Shown here one piece after another: positions 1-5,922 of a DNA stretch of 6,635 nucleotides. The position numbers and the translations under genes are program-made. Origin of the DNA: an uncultured Rikenellaceae bacterium (GTDB taxonomy: Bacteria; Bacteroidota; Bacteroidia; Bacteroidales; Rikenellaceae); NCBI GenBank assembly GCA_910588925.1, contig CAJURV010000091.1, forward strand, positions 1-6,635. The letters are read 5' to 3'. How positions within the stretch are numbered: the stretch's first letter is position 1; each line of letters begins with the position of its first letter. The notes under the pieces were generated by a model, which saw only the letters and a program-made list of their open reading frames with translations, was not told the DNA's origin and made no database searches.

Positions 1-270
1 TACCTCGGGATTTAACGGCGGAAGTTGTGTCTGACTGTCCCTCGCTTCGCTCGGGCCGGGAGAGAGGGAATTTCGTAGTCGACAATCCTCGCTTAGCTTT
101 ATTAACCCTATAAAATAAGAAAGGTTTATAAGTTTAAACCGATTTTCAAGCCTTTATATTAATACAAAACACCCCTCTACTATAAGTTGGCTAATAACAA
201 GGCGTATTCACAGCCTTATTACATGAGACCCAATTTAAGAAGTCTGCCGCAGGACAAAGCCCTGTCCCGT
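1..270. other. Non-coding stretch at left edge, upstream of transporter
   Basis: No credible gene is seen in the first 325 bases. Open frames entering from the left edge stop early: at 13-15 and 32-34 in two forward frames, and at 111-113 in the third, without a recognisable protein. The stretch from about 95 to 185 is strongly A/T-rich. Short dyads occur at 123-140 (GGTTTA / TAAACC, 6-base loop), 199-217 (AAGGC / GCCTT) and 252-267 (GGACA / TGTCC). None is followed by a clean T-run, so none is called a terminator. The 252-267 dyad lies just upstream of the transporter promoter and could be an operator, but that is a guess. Confidence 0.6.
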
Positions 271-301
271 TTTGATATATCGCCTACAAACGATAACTTT
301 G
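271..301 (+). promoter_or_regulatory. Bacteroidetes-type promoter for the transporter gene
   Basis: A TTTG -33 box (271-274) and a TAACTTTG -7 box (294-301) are separated by 19 bp, an exact match to the Bacteroidetes primary sigma consensus TTTG-N19-21-TAnnTTTG. Transcription should begin a few bases after 301, leaving a leader of about 20 bases before the ATG at 326. This rules out in-frame TTG codon 272, which lies inside the -33 box, as the translation start. Confidence 0.85.
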
Positions 302-325
302 CGGGAAATACAAACCAGTCAAATC

Positions 326-1912
326 ATGTCCGATCTGTTGCAATCGCCCTATTTCGCCCTTTTCGTCATAGTAGCCTTGGGCTTCATGTTAGGACGGATA
401 GAGGTAAAAGGCATATCATTGGATGTCTCGGCGGTTATCTTCGTCGCTCTTTTATTCGGCCATTTCGGAGTTATCATACCCTCTTCGTTGAGCGATTTCG
501 GTATGGTGCTGTTCATATTCACGATAGGTATTCAGGCCGGACCGGGATTTTTCAGCTCTTTCCGCTCCAAGGGGCAATCATTGGTGATGATTGCATTAGT
601 GATAGTAGCCACCGCTACACTTGCCGCCATTGCTATGAAGGCATTGTTCGGACTCGACGCGGCATCTACGGCTGGCATACTTACGGGTGCTCTGACCAGT
701 ACGCCGGGTTTGGCGACAGCCAAAGAGATAGCCGGCAACGATACCGCTGTGTCTTACGGTATAGCGTACCCGTTCGGCGTGATAGGGGTAATACTGTTCG
801 TGAAACTGTTACCCCGTATCTGCAAGATAGACCTCGAGAACGTAAAACGCGAGATGGCCGAGAATACCAAAAACGAATATCCGCAGATCGGAACGAGAAC
901 ATGTCGTGTGGAACGAGCCTCTGTAATAGGACGCTCCATAGCCGATCTTAGTCTGCGTGTGGTAACCGGAGCGGTCATATCGCGCATAAAACATGACGAT
1001 AGCTATGTTATGCCTTCGGGACGAAGCATCCTGCAAGAGGGCGACCTTATAAAAGCTGTCGGCACCGAGAGCTCTCTCGATAAACTCGAACAACTCGTGG
1101 GCGAGCGTATCACGGAAGACCTGCCGTTAGGCGAGAGTCTCGATCTGGTAACGGCCATCGTCTCCAACAAAACATTGGTCAATGTGCGTTTGGCCTCGCT
1201 CGACATACCCTCCAACTTCAATTGCACAGTAACGAGAATACGTCGTTCGGGAATAGACCTGCCGCCCACACCCGAACTGCAGCTCAAGTGGGGCGACAAA
1301 TTGACCATCGTGGGAGGTAAGCAAGAGTTACGCGAGCTGACCAAGCTGTTGGGCAACGACGCCAAGAAGCTATCCGATACCGACTTTTTTCCCATAGCTC
1401 TGGGGATAGTGTTCGGTGTGCTGATAGGACGAGTGACACTCTCTTTCGGCGGCTCGTTCACATTTTCGCTCGGCTTGACTGGCGGGGTGCTTCTGACGGC
1501 ACTATTGCTAAGCGCCAAAGGACGTACCGGCCCTATAGTATGGTCTATGTCGAGTTCCGCCAACCAGCTTCTCCGTCAGTTAGGTCTGTTGATATTCCTC
1601 GCCGGAGTTGGAACATCCGCAGGAACCAATATGGTCGATACTATTCTGAACAATGGGTGGAGCTTATTCATAGCCGGAGCTGTTGTCACCGTAATACCCA
1701 TGATCGCCGCTGCCATAGTGGGAATAAAATTACTAAAAGTCAATATATTCGACTTGCTCGGAACTATCACCGGCGGCATGACGAGTACTCCCGGATTGGC
1801 CGCCGCCGACTCCATGACCGACAGTTCGGCCCCATCCATAGCTTATGCTACCGTTTACCCTGTAGCTATGGTATTTCTGATATTATGCGTACAATTAGTC
1901 GCCGGGTTATAG
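326..1912 (+). CDS. Aspartate:alanine exchanger-family (YidE/YbjL-type) membrane transporter with TrkA-C domains
   Basis: This is a 528-residue inner-membrane protein of the AAE family (AspT/YidE/YbjL). The order is an N-terminal hydrophobic domain (about 1-180), a soluble middle (about 185-360) resembling two TrkA-C/RCK_C regulatory domains, and a second hydrophobic domain (about 365-528). The two membrane halves are an internal duplication: GALTSTPGLA at 121-130 is echoed by GGMTSTPGLA at 483-492, each followed by a Tyr-Pro-containing helix. Length is close to the family norm of about 540-560. AspT swaps aspartate for alanine, but substrates of most relatives are unknown, so no substrate is claimed. 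TrkA-C domains usually sense small ligands or ions. The start is the ATG 25 bases after the -7 box; the 18 extra in-frame codons upstream overlap the promoter. It appears to be a single-gene unit. There is no visible Shine-Dalgarno, as usual in Bacteroidetes. Family assignment is firm; transport function is inferred. Confidence 0.93.
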   Translation: MSDLLQSPYFALFVIVALGFMLGRIEVKGISLDVSAVIFVALLFGHFGVIIPSSLSDFGMVLFIFTIGIQAGPGFFSSFRSKGQSLVMIALVIVATATLAAIAMKALFGLDAASTAGILTGALTSTPGLATAKEIAGNDTAVSYGIAYPFGVIGVILFVKLLPRICKIDLENVKREMAENTKNEYPQIGTRTCRVERASVIGRSIADLSLRVVTGAVISRIKHDDSYVMPSGRSILQEGDLIKAVGTESSLDKLEQLVGERITEDLPLGESLDLVTAIVSNKTLVNVRLASLDIPSNFNCTVTRIRRSGIDLPPTPELQLKWGDKLTIVGGKQELRELTKLLGNDAKKLSDTDFFPIALGIVFGVLIGRVTLSFGGSFTFSLGLTGGVLLTALLLSAKGRTGPIVWSMSSSANQLLRQLGLLIFLAGVGTSAGTNMVDTILNNGWSLFIAGAVVTVIPMIAAAIVGIKLLKVNIFDLLGTITGGMTSTPGLAAADSMTDSSAPSIAYATVYPVAMVFLILCVQLVAGL

Positions 1913-1925
1913 CGATTAGGTACGG

Positions 1926-1967
1926 AAACAATAAAGCGACGAGTTTCAGTTCGTCGCTTTATTGTTT
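1926..1967. terminator. Bidirectional terminator between convergent genes
   Basis: A perfect 17-bp stem (1926-1942 with 1951-1967) encloses an 8-base loop. The stem core is GC-rich (GCGACGA / TCGTCGC). Its outer arms are A/T-rich, ending in TTTATTGTTT on the plus strand and, by symmetry, the same T-rich tail on the minus strand. It sits 13 bases after the transporter stop and about 20 bases beyond the PHP gene stop, so it can serve both. Confidence 0.85.
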
Positions 1968-1987
1968 GATACGGACACTTTAGACAC

Positions 1988-2713
1988 TCATCGTATCAAC
2001 CGTTTCTTTAACGTCCCTTTGAATATGTCTACACTACGGTTGACAATCAACTCGACAGGAAATCCTACTAATTCGATAAGTTCGTCAAGACGATCATGTC
2101 GTCCTATGTCGAACGATATGTGTGCATCGCTGCCGAGTATCACCGGCAGGTCGTAGCGACGACATAACTTCAATAGTTCTATATTGTTATCGCGAGCCGC
2201 AGTCAGGTTACGCGCAGGAGCCAATGAGTGGTTGTTGATTTCCAATAACGTGCCGTTTTCGGCAGCAGCTCTCACTATGGATTCGAAATCGACGGTAGCC
2301 GCTCCGTCTGCAGGATGGCTTATTATATCCACTTGCGGGTTACGTATGGCACCGATAACTGCCGACGTATTCTCATCCACTGTCCCCGGAGTATAACATT
2401 GCTTGTGTATGCCGGCTATCGTCAAATCGAGACGGTCGAGATGCGGCATACCCAGATCTATATTCCCATCGTAATCTATTATGTCTACCTCGGCACCCAA
2501 CATCAATTCTATGCCGTACATGCGGCGCGGTACCACATGCATGTTCATGAAATATAACGGATCGCACGTACCGGGAATGGATGGTCCGTGTTCCGTTATT
2601 CCCAACAATTCGAGCCCTTTGTCCGCCGCAGTACGTGCCATCTCCTCTATGGTACTGTAGGCATGTCCGCTCGCTACGGTATGCGTATGTACATCCAGTT
2701 TCAGATCTATCAT
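1988..2713 (-). CDS. ycdX: PHP-domain metallophosphatase, YcdX-like
   Basis: This is a 241-residue cytoplasmic PHP-superfamily hydrolase, close in length to E. coli YcdX (245). All nine residues expected for the trinuclear metal site are visible at matching spacing: H9 and H11 (DVHTHT), H17 (SGHAYST), H42 (ITEHGP), E75 (GAEVDI), H103 (AGIHKQ), H133 (SHPAD), D196 and H198 (GSDAH). This agrees with YcdX H7, H9, H15, H40, E73, H101, H131, D192 and H194. An active phosphomonoesterase is therefore likely, but the substrate is unknown. Automatic annotation may call it histidinol-phosphatase; nothing here supports a histidine role. The start is ATG at 2713. A TTG two codons upstream (2719) is in frame but less likely. 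The gene is monocistronic by appearance and converges on the transporter. Its leader holds a hairpin (2735-2771). The symbol is family-level. Confidence 0.9.
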   Translation of the reverse strand: MIDLKLDVHTHTVASGHAYSTIEEMARTAADKGLELLGITEHGPSIPGTCDPLYFMNMHVVPRRMYGIELMLGAEVDIIDYDGNIDLGMPHLDRLDLTIAGIHKQCYTPGTVDENTSAVIGAIRNPQVDIISHPADGAATVDFESIVRAAAENGTLLEINNHSLAPARNLTAARDNNIELLKLCRRYDLPVILGSDAHISFDIGRHDRLDELIELVGFPVELIVNRSVDIFKGTLKKRLIR

Positions 2714-2734
2714 CGTCAATTTTCGGCTAAATAC

Positions 2735-2771
2735 GTAACACGCCTGACGGTATAAGGCGTGACATCGTTAC
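2735..2771 (-). promoter_or_regulatory. Hairpin in the leader of the PHP gene
   Basis: CACGCCT (2739-2745) pairs with AGGCGTG (2755-2761) around a 9-base loop. Outside it, GTAAC (2735-2739) can pair with GTTAC (2767-2771) across a small internal loop. The structure lies 22-58 bases upstream of the ATG, on the predicted transcript. It has no T-run, so it is not a simple terminator. A role in mRNA stability or regulation is possible but unproven, and no known riboswitch class is recognised. Confidence 0.45.
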
Positions 2772-2780
2772 AATATAATG

Positions 2781-2788
2781 TAAAGATA
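2781..2788 (-). promoter_or_regulatory. Possible -7 box for the PHP gene
   Basis: On the minus strand this reads TATCTTTA, one mismatch from TAnnTTTG. It would give a leader of about 60 bases. No TTTG -33 box is seen 19-21 bp upstream, so the call is weak. Confidence 0.35.
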
Positions 2789-3012
2789 TGTGTTTTTTAT
2801 GAATTTCGTTACATGTGTTGCTTATAGTAACATATTATGAGCCTATCCCTGTTAGCTGAATATGATGAGGTGTCGATATGTATATTGGTATCCTATTTAG
2901 TCGTGCAGGTATTTTGCAGGTGAAGTGTGCGAAAAGTAGTGAATTTGTGCGAAAAGTGGCGAAAAAAACGTCATTTTTTTCACAATCTGAGCCTCAATTT
3001 GAACCGAATAAC
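2789..3012. other. Gene-poor spacer between PHP gene and tRNA-Pro
   Basis: No recognisable protein is encoded here. A 55-codon forward frame runs from ATG 2878 to the stop at 3043-3045, but it ends inside the tRNA-Pro terminator, resembles nothing I know, and is best treated as chance. The stretch contains two small direct repeats: a 20-bp imperfect tandem pair (2926-2965) and TGCAGGT twice (2904-2910, 2915-2921). No integrase or other mobile-element remnant accompanies the tRNA. Confidence 0.5.
2926..2965. repeat. 20-bp imperfect tandem repeat, two copies
   Basis: Copy 1 (2926-2945) and copy 2 (2946-2965) both begin TGTGCGAAAAGT and agree at about 16 of 20 positions. The 20-base period is not a multiple of three, so in the frame crossing it the peptide does not repeat; the similarity is at DNA or RNA level. 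It could be a pair of protein-binding sites or slippage debris. Confidence 0.6.
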
Positions 3013-3043
3013 AAAAAAATCCAGCCATTAAGTAACTGGATTT
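3013..3043 (-). terminator. Terminator of tRNA-Pro
   Basis: On the minus strand, AAATCCAG (from 3043) pairs with CTGGATTT (3024-3017) around a 12-base (3025-3035 region) loop, and a run of Ts continues to 3013. It begins about 20 bases after the tRNA 3' end, as expected for a factor-independent terminator. Confidence 0.8.
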
Positions 3044-3062
3044 AAGTATATTATTGTTTTAG

Positions 3063-3137
3063 TCGGGGCGACAGGATTCGAACCTGCGACCCTCTGCTCC
3101 CAAAGCAGATACGCTAACCGGACTGCGCTACGCCCCG
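3063..3137 (-). tRNA. tRNA-Pro (anticodon UGG)
   Basis: This is a 75-base tRNA on the minus strand. The acceptor stem pairs CGGGGCG (3137-3131) with CGCCCCG (3070-3064), and the discriminator is A (3063). The anticodon stem TCTGC / GCAGA encloses the loop TTTGGGA, which gives anticodon UGG with G37. The T arm is GCAGG-TTCGAAT-CCTGT, and a D arm is present. CCA is not encoded. The gene has its own promoter (3152-3183) and terminator (3013-3043), so it is a stand-alone unit. Confidence 0.97.
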
Positions 3138-3151
3138 AATCTTAATGAATG

Positions 3152-3183
3152 CAAAGGTATCTATTTTTTTCATAAACGACAAA
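3152..3183 (-). promoter_or_regulatory. Bacteroidetes-type promoter of tRNA-Pro
   Basis: Read on the minus strand, a TTTG -33 box (3183-3180) and TACCTTTG -7 box (3159-3152) are separated by 20 bp, an exact consensus match. The tRNA 5' end lies 14 bases beyond the -7 box, leaving only a very short 5' leader. Confidence 0.85.
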
Positions 3184-3425
3184 AGGTCTCTTTTTTCATC
3201 GCTTTATTGGAGCGTCAATACATGAGTCGTAAAAAATGTTTTATGCGTAAATAATTGTGTGTCATTCGGTTGCTTTCAGGTGTAAAAATATTTTCATATT
3301 CATATGATCATTTGCACGGAGTTTGCAATGTAGAGTACTGAAAACGGTAACGATAAATCGATTGAATATATAATAATCATTTAGAGTTATCATTATTTAA
3401 CCTATATAATAAAAAATAAAAGATT
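3184..3425 (+). other. Upstream region of the lipoprotein gene; no clear promoter
   Basis: This spacer lies between divergent tRNA-Pro and the lipoprotein gene. TTTG occurs at 3311-3314 and 3322-3325, but neither has TAnnTTTG at the right distance, so no promoter is called. The last 65 bases before the ATG are almost entirely A/T, with a purine-rich AAAAAATAAAAGATT immediately before the start. Such an unstructured A-rich leader often accompanies well-translated Bacteroidetes genes. Confidence 0.4.
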
Positions 3426-4496
3426 ATGAAAACAGTTTATTTTATTCCTGCTATTGCATTAGGAACAATCGTTTTATCGTCATGCGGCGGTATGCACAGG
3501 CTTGAGAAACGCGGTCCGGTGGCTGTGAATCCCAACAAACTTTCGCTAGTTGAAAAGAATGGTGTGGTTCCCGTCAAATATTCTATCAGCGACACAGAGA
3601 AAAGGGTTCCCAAGAGGGCTCAGCTTCTTTTCTCTCCTCAGTTCGAGTACGGCGATCAGGTAACACCTATCTCTTCGGTGGCAATCAACGGTAAACGTTT
3701 CGAACGTTCCGAAGAGCGCAAGATGCGTCGTAAAGGCGTAGAGATAAACGATGCAGACCTCAATTTCGCAACGGAAAAGGGTGTGCAGACGGTCTTTGTG
3801 GACGACGTTGCCAAATTCAGCAAGATGATGCCGAACGCTCAGTTGGTCGGTTACACCATCGCCAAAACTCCGCAACACGAGAAGGTGATTGGTAGAACAG
3901 TGATGGCTAACGGCGTCGACGTGGTTCCCGAATACAAGGCTCCGAAAGTGTCTGTAAAGAAGGTTCCCGTAGTCACCAAGAACAAACAGTTCACACAGGT
4001 TACCTTCCCTATCGACAGCGACGTGATAACACCTTCTTTCGCTAAGAACAGCACCGAGATAGCCGACCTCAAGGCTACGCTCAATTCGATAAAATCGAAT
4101 CCTAACAACAAGATCACTCGTATCGTCGTAACCGGCGTATCTTCTCCCGACGGGTCGTATCAGTACAACAAAGCCCTTGCCGACAAACGTGCAGCAGCGG
4201 GTCGCGACTTCCTGATCACCCAGATGGGTATCCCCTCTAGTATGATACAGACTCAGAGCGTCACCGAAGACTGGAACGGCCTTAAAGAGGTCAGCACCAA
4301 GGCGGGCGTTAACAATGTAGCCAAGATCATCACTATCGCGGATTCACATCAAAGCGACGCACAGAAATATCGTCAGATGCACGCTCTGCCTAACTATAAC
4401 TATCTGGCCAAGAACATTCTTCCCCAGCTTAGAAAGGTGACTTTCGACATCTATTACGATACAACTACCACCAAAGAGGTGACCACTATCAGGTAG
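3426..4496 (+). CDS. OmpA-like domain lipoprotein
   Basis: This 356-residue envelope protein starts with a lipoprotein signal: hydrophobic residues 4-17, then lipobox L17-S-S-C20. Residues after Cys20 (GGMHR) lack the acidic surface-export signal known in Bacteroidetes, which suggests a periplasm-facing outer-membrane anchor. Residues about 40-170 form a beta-rich unassigned module. A basic linker (171-188) follows, then an OmpA C-terminal-like domain (about 190-280) with F194, D197, G237, SPDG at 240-243, N248, L251 and R255. C-terminal residues 280-345 (EDWNGL, then a Tyr/Asn-rich turn and LPQLR) match the extension common in Bacteroidales OmpA-like proteins. The canonical motif GHTD is replaced by GVSSPDG, so the usual peptidoglycan-binding Asp is not in place. 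Ile codon ATC is used about three times as often as ATA, unlike the ATA-rich neighbours, which suggests high expression. The gene is monocistronic with a strong terminator. Its exact role is unknown; cell-envelope structure is inferred. Confidence 0.85.
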   Translation: MKTVYFIPAIALGTIVLSSCGGMHRLEKRGPVAVNPNKLSLVEKNGVVPVKYSISDTEKRVPKRAQLLFSPQFEYGDQVTPISSVAINGKRFERSEERKMRRKGVEINDADLNFATEKGVQTVFVDDVAKFSKMMPNAQLVGYTIAKTPQHEKVIGRTVMANGVDVVPEYKAPKVSVKKVPVVTKNKQFTQVTFPIDSDVITPSFAKNSTEIADLKATLNSIKSNPNNKITRIVVTGVSSPDGSYQYNKALADKRAAAGRDFLITQMGIPSSMIQTQSVTEDWNGLKEVSTKAGVNNVAKIITIADSHQSDAQKYRQMHALPNYNYLAKNILPQLRKVTFDIYYDTTTTKEVTTIR

Positions 4497-4511
4497 TCTC
4501 TTAGGAATATT

Positions 4512-4562
4512 AAAAGAATCCCCCCCCTTAGAAAATCGCTTCTAAAGGGGGGATTCTTTTTT
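4512..4562 (+). terminator. Strong terminator after the lipoprotein gene
   Basis: A long stem begins 16 bases after the stop codon. AAAAGAAT (4512-4519) pairs with ATTCTTTT (4553-4560), a run of C (4520-4527) with six G (4547-4552), and TTAGAA (4528-4533) with TTCTAA (4540-4545). The loop is 6 bases, with a small CC/A internal loop, and the T-run continues to 4562. The A-rich left arm could also make it work for minus-strand transcripts. Confidence 0.9.
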
Positions 4563-4932
4563 GTGTCGGGTCGGGACTCGATTTGTGAGGTTCGCTTTAC
4601 GGCCGGTTATTATAGTATTTTCATGCTTGATGTTCTCTGCCCGCTGAGATGTGCGGTCCCGTAGTCGGCTCCGGCCCGTGTTTCGTATCGCTGTTGATGA
4701 ATGGTTGTGTTATAGATGGTATATTAAGTCGGGTTTGTCGCGAACTCGCATTGTAAGTAATTGTGTTTAACCAGTCCTAGCTTTTATATAACGGATAAAT
4801 ATGCATAAAGTCCGAAGGCATTCCTGTTCCGTTTTGCGCTGTGTGTTCGTATGCGGTTGCCGTATGTCGTTACGAGGGCGTTGCATATATTCAAAAAGAC
4901 CGATTTTTATTTTTTTTATTGATTTAACTATC
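4563..4932. other. Non-coding stretch between lipoprotein gene and panC promoter
   Basis: I see no convincing gene in these 370 bases. Two short forward frames exist: 35 codons from ATG 4649, and 44 codons from ATG 4801 to the stop at 4933-4935. The second ends inside the panC -7 box and is rich in Cys/Arg/Phe like translated non-coding DNA. A TAGCTTTT at 4778-4785 is close to a -7 box but lacks a -33 partner. No tRNA, repeat or known RNA is recognised. Confidence 0.5.
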
Positions 4933-4940
4933 TAACTTTG
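4933..4940 (+). promoter_or_regulatory. -7 box of the panCD promoter
   Basis: TAACTTTG matches the Bacteroidetes -7 consensus exactly and is identical to the transporter's box. The -33 zone (about 4909-4914) is a T-run without a clear TTTG. Transcription should begin near 4945-4948, giving a leader of about 70 bases before panC. Confidence 0.7.
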
Positions 4941-4952
4941 CCCCGAAAAATT

Positions 4953-4967
4953 CGAGGGGCTCCCTCG
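4953..4967 (+). promoter_or_regulatory. Hairpin at the 5' end of the panCD leader
   Basis: CGAGGG (4953-4958) pairs with CCCTCG (4962-4967) around a 3-base loop. Other pairings use CCCCGA at 4941-4946, but that segment probably lies at or before the transcription start, so this hairpin is the one likely to exist in the mRNA. It is about 50 bases from the start codon, too far to block it directly. It may stabilise the 5' end or be regulatory; no known riboswitch is recognised. Confidence 0.4.
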
Positions 4968-5015
4968 GGGTCAACGATAATGCGGCTGAAGGAACCGTGA
5001 AACGATTTTTTGCTG

Positions 5016-5855
5016 ATGGAGATTTGTAGAACAGTAGCCCGGCTGAAAGATGCGGTCGCGTCGAGACGCGGCATGGGTACGGTAGGTTTCGTTCCCACTA
5101 TGGGGGCGTTGCATGCGGGACACGCTTCTCTTGTGGAACGTTGCAGGGCCGAGAATGTCACCGTGGTGGTAAGCGTATTCGTAAATCCTACGCAATTCAA
5201 CGATAAGAACGATTTGAAAAATTACCCTCGCACCGAGGAGGCCGATATAGCCTTGCTCGAGTCTGCGGGGTGCGACATAGTATTTATTCCGTCCGTAGAC
5301 GAGGTTTATCCCGAGCCCGATACCAGGCAGTTCGATTTCGGTGCTATAGGTGCGGTGATGGAGGGTGCCCATCGTCCCGGCCATTTCAATGGTGTGGCTC
5401 AGGTCGTCAGCCGTCTGTTTTCGTTTGTGGAGCCGGATAAGGCCTATTTCGGAGAGAAAGATTTTCAACAGATCGCCATAATAAAGTCGATGTGTCGTCA
5501 GATATCCTCTCCGGTAGAGATAGTGGAGTGTCCTATCAAGCGGGAGAAAGACGGGTTGGCAATGAGTTCGCGCAACACCCTGCTCGATGCGGAGAGACGC
5601 GAGGCTGCCCCGGTGATACACATGACTTTGGCCGCATCGGTAGCACGTCGTGAGTGGGCCGATGTGGAGGAGACCAAAAAGTGGGTCAAGGAGCAGATCG
5701 ACTCTAACGAGCTTATGAAAGTGGAGTATTACGATATAGTCGATGCCGTTACCATGCAGAGTATAGACTCATGGGATCACGATGGGGCCGTATACGGATG
5801 TATCGCCGTGCAGGTAGGGTCTGTCAGATTGATAGACAATATCCGTTATAAGTAA
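5016..5855 (+). CDS. panC: Pantothenate synthetase (pantoate--beta-alanine ligase)
   Basis: This cytoplasmic enzyme joins pantoate and beta-alanine using ATP to make pantothenate, the coenzyme A precursor. The 279-residue protein has the usual length of about 280. Family signatures are in order: PTMGALHAGH (27-36, with the HxGH nucleotidyl-transfer motif at 33-36), the VFVNPTQF strand-turn (54-61) with Q60, EGAHRPGHFNGV (116-127), YFGEKDFQQ (144-152), and the KMSKS-like loop DGLAMSSRN (179-187). All key regions are intact, so activity is expected. The start is ATG 5016, which gives a normal N terminus (MEICRTVARLK). A TTG two codons upstream (5010) is possible but unnecessary. It is the first gene of a panC-panD operon driven by the -7 box at 4933. 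panB, which makes the pantoate branch, is not in the window. Confidence 0.97.
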   Translation: MEICRTVARLKDAVASRRGMGTVGFVPTMGALHAGHASLVERCRAENVTVVVSVFVNPTQFNDKNDLKNYPRTEEADIALLESAGCDIVFIPSVDEVYPEPDTRQFDFGAIGAVMEGAHRPGHFNGVAQVVSRLFSFVEPDKAYFGEKDFQQIAIIKSMCRQISSPVEIVECPIKREKDGLAMSSRNTLLDAERREAAPVIHMTLAASVARREWADVEETKKWVKEQIDSNELMKVEYYDIVDAVTMQSIDSWDHDGAVYGCIAVQVGSVRLIDNIRYK

Positions 5856-5862
5856 CTTCCGG

Positions 5863-5887
5863 CGTCTCTTGAATCTTATACGAGACG
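5863..5887 (+). promoter_or_regulatory. Intercistronic hairpin between panC and panD
   Basis: CGTCTC (5863-5868) pairs with GAGACG (5882-5887) around a 13-base loop, starting 7 bases after the panC stop. No T-run follows and no TAnnTTTG box precedes panD, so read-through and co-transcription are likely. The hairpin may influence mRNA processing or the relative output of the two genes; this is inference. Confidence 0.4.
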
Positions 5888-5922
5888 GCGTATATCTCAC
5901 GTTTTATAATAAAAGTTCGAAG

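Noticed and set aside
187..951. 254-codon forward frame overlapping the transporter gene in another frame
   Set aside because: It starts at TTG, covers the promoter at 271-301, and its translation is Arg/Tyr/His-rich with no domain; the overlapping frame is a clear membrane-transporter protein.
3013..3137. Integrated element or attachment site at tRNA-Pro
   Set aside because: No integrase gene and no repeated copy of the tRNA 3' end are present in the window; the tRNA is followed directly by its own terminator.
4801..4935. 44-codon forward frame before panC
   Set aside because: It ends inside the panC -7 box, has a composition typical of translated non-coding DNA, and lacks a convincing promoter.
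4941..4970. Mutually exclusive stems (CCCCGA with TCGGGG versus CGAGGG with CCCTCG) as an RNA switch
   Set aside because: CCCCGA at 4941-4946 directly follows the -7 box and is probably not transcribed, so the alternative stem is unlikely to form in RNA.
4956..5005. Resemblance of the panC leader to the 3' half of a TPP riboswitch (GATAATGC...GCTGAAGGAA)
   Set aside because: The conserved CTGAGA segment and the paired helices of the thi-box are missing; pieces match only loosely, and thiamine control of panC would be unexpected.
4971..5621. 216-codon minus-strand frame opposite panC
   Set aside because: It is a shadow of the well-conserved panC coding sequence and its translation resembles no known protein.
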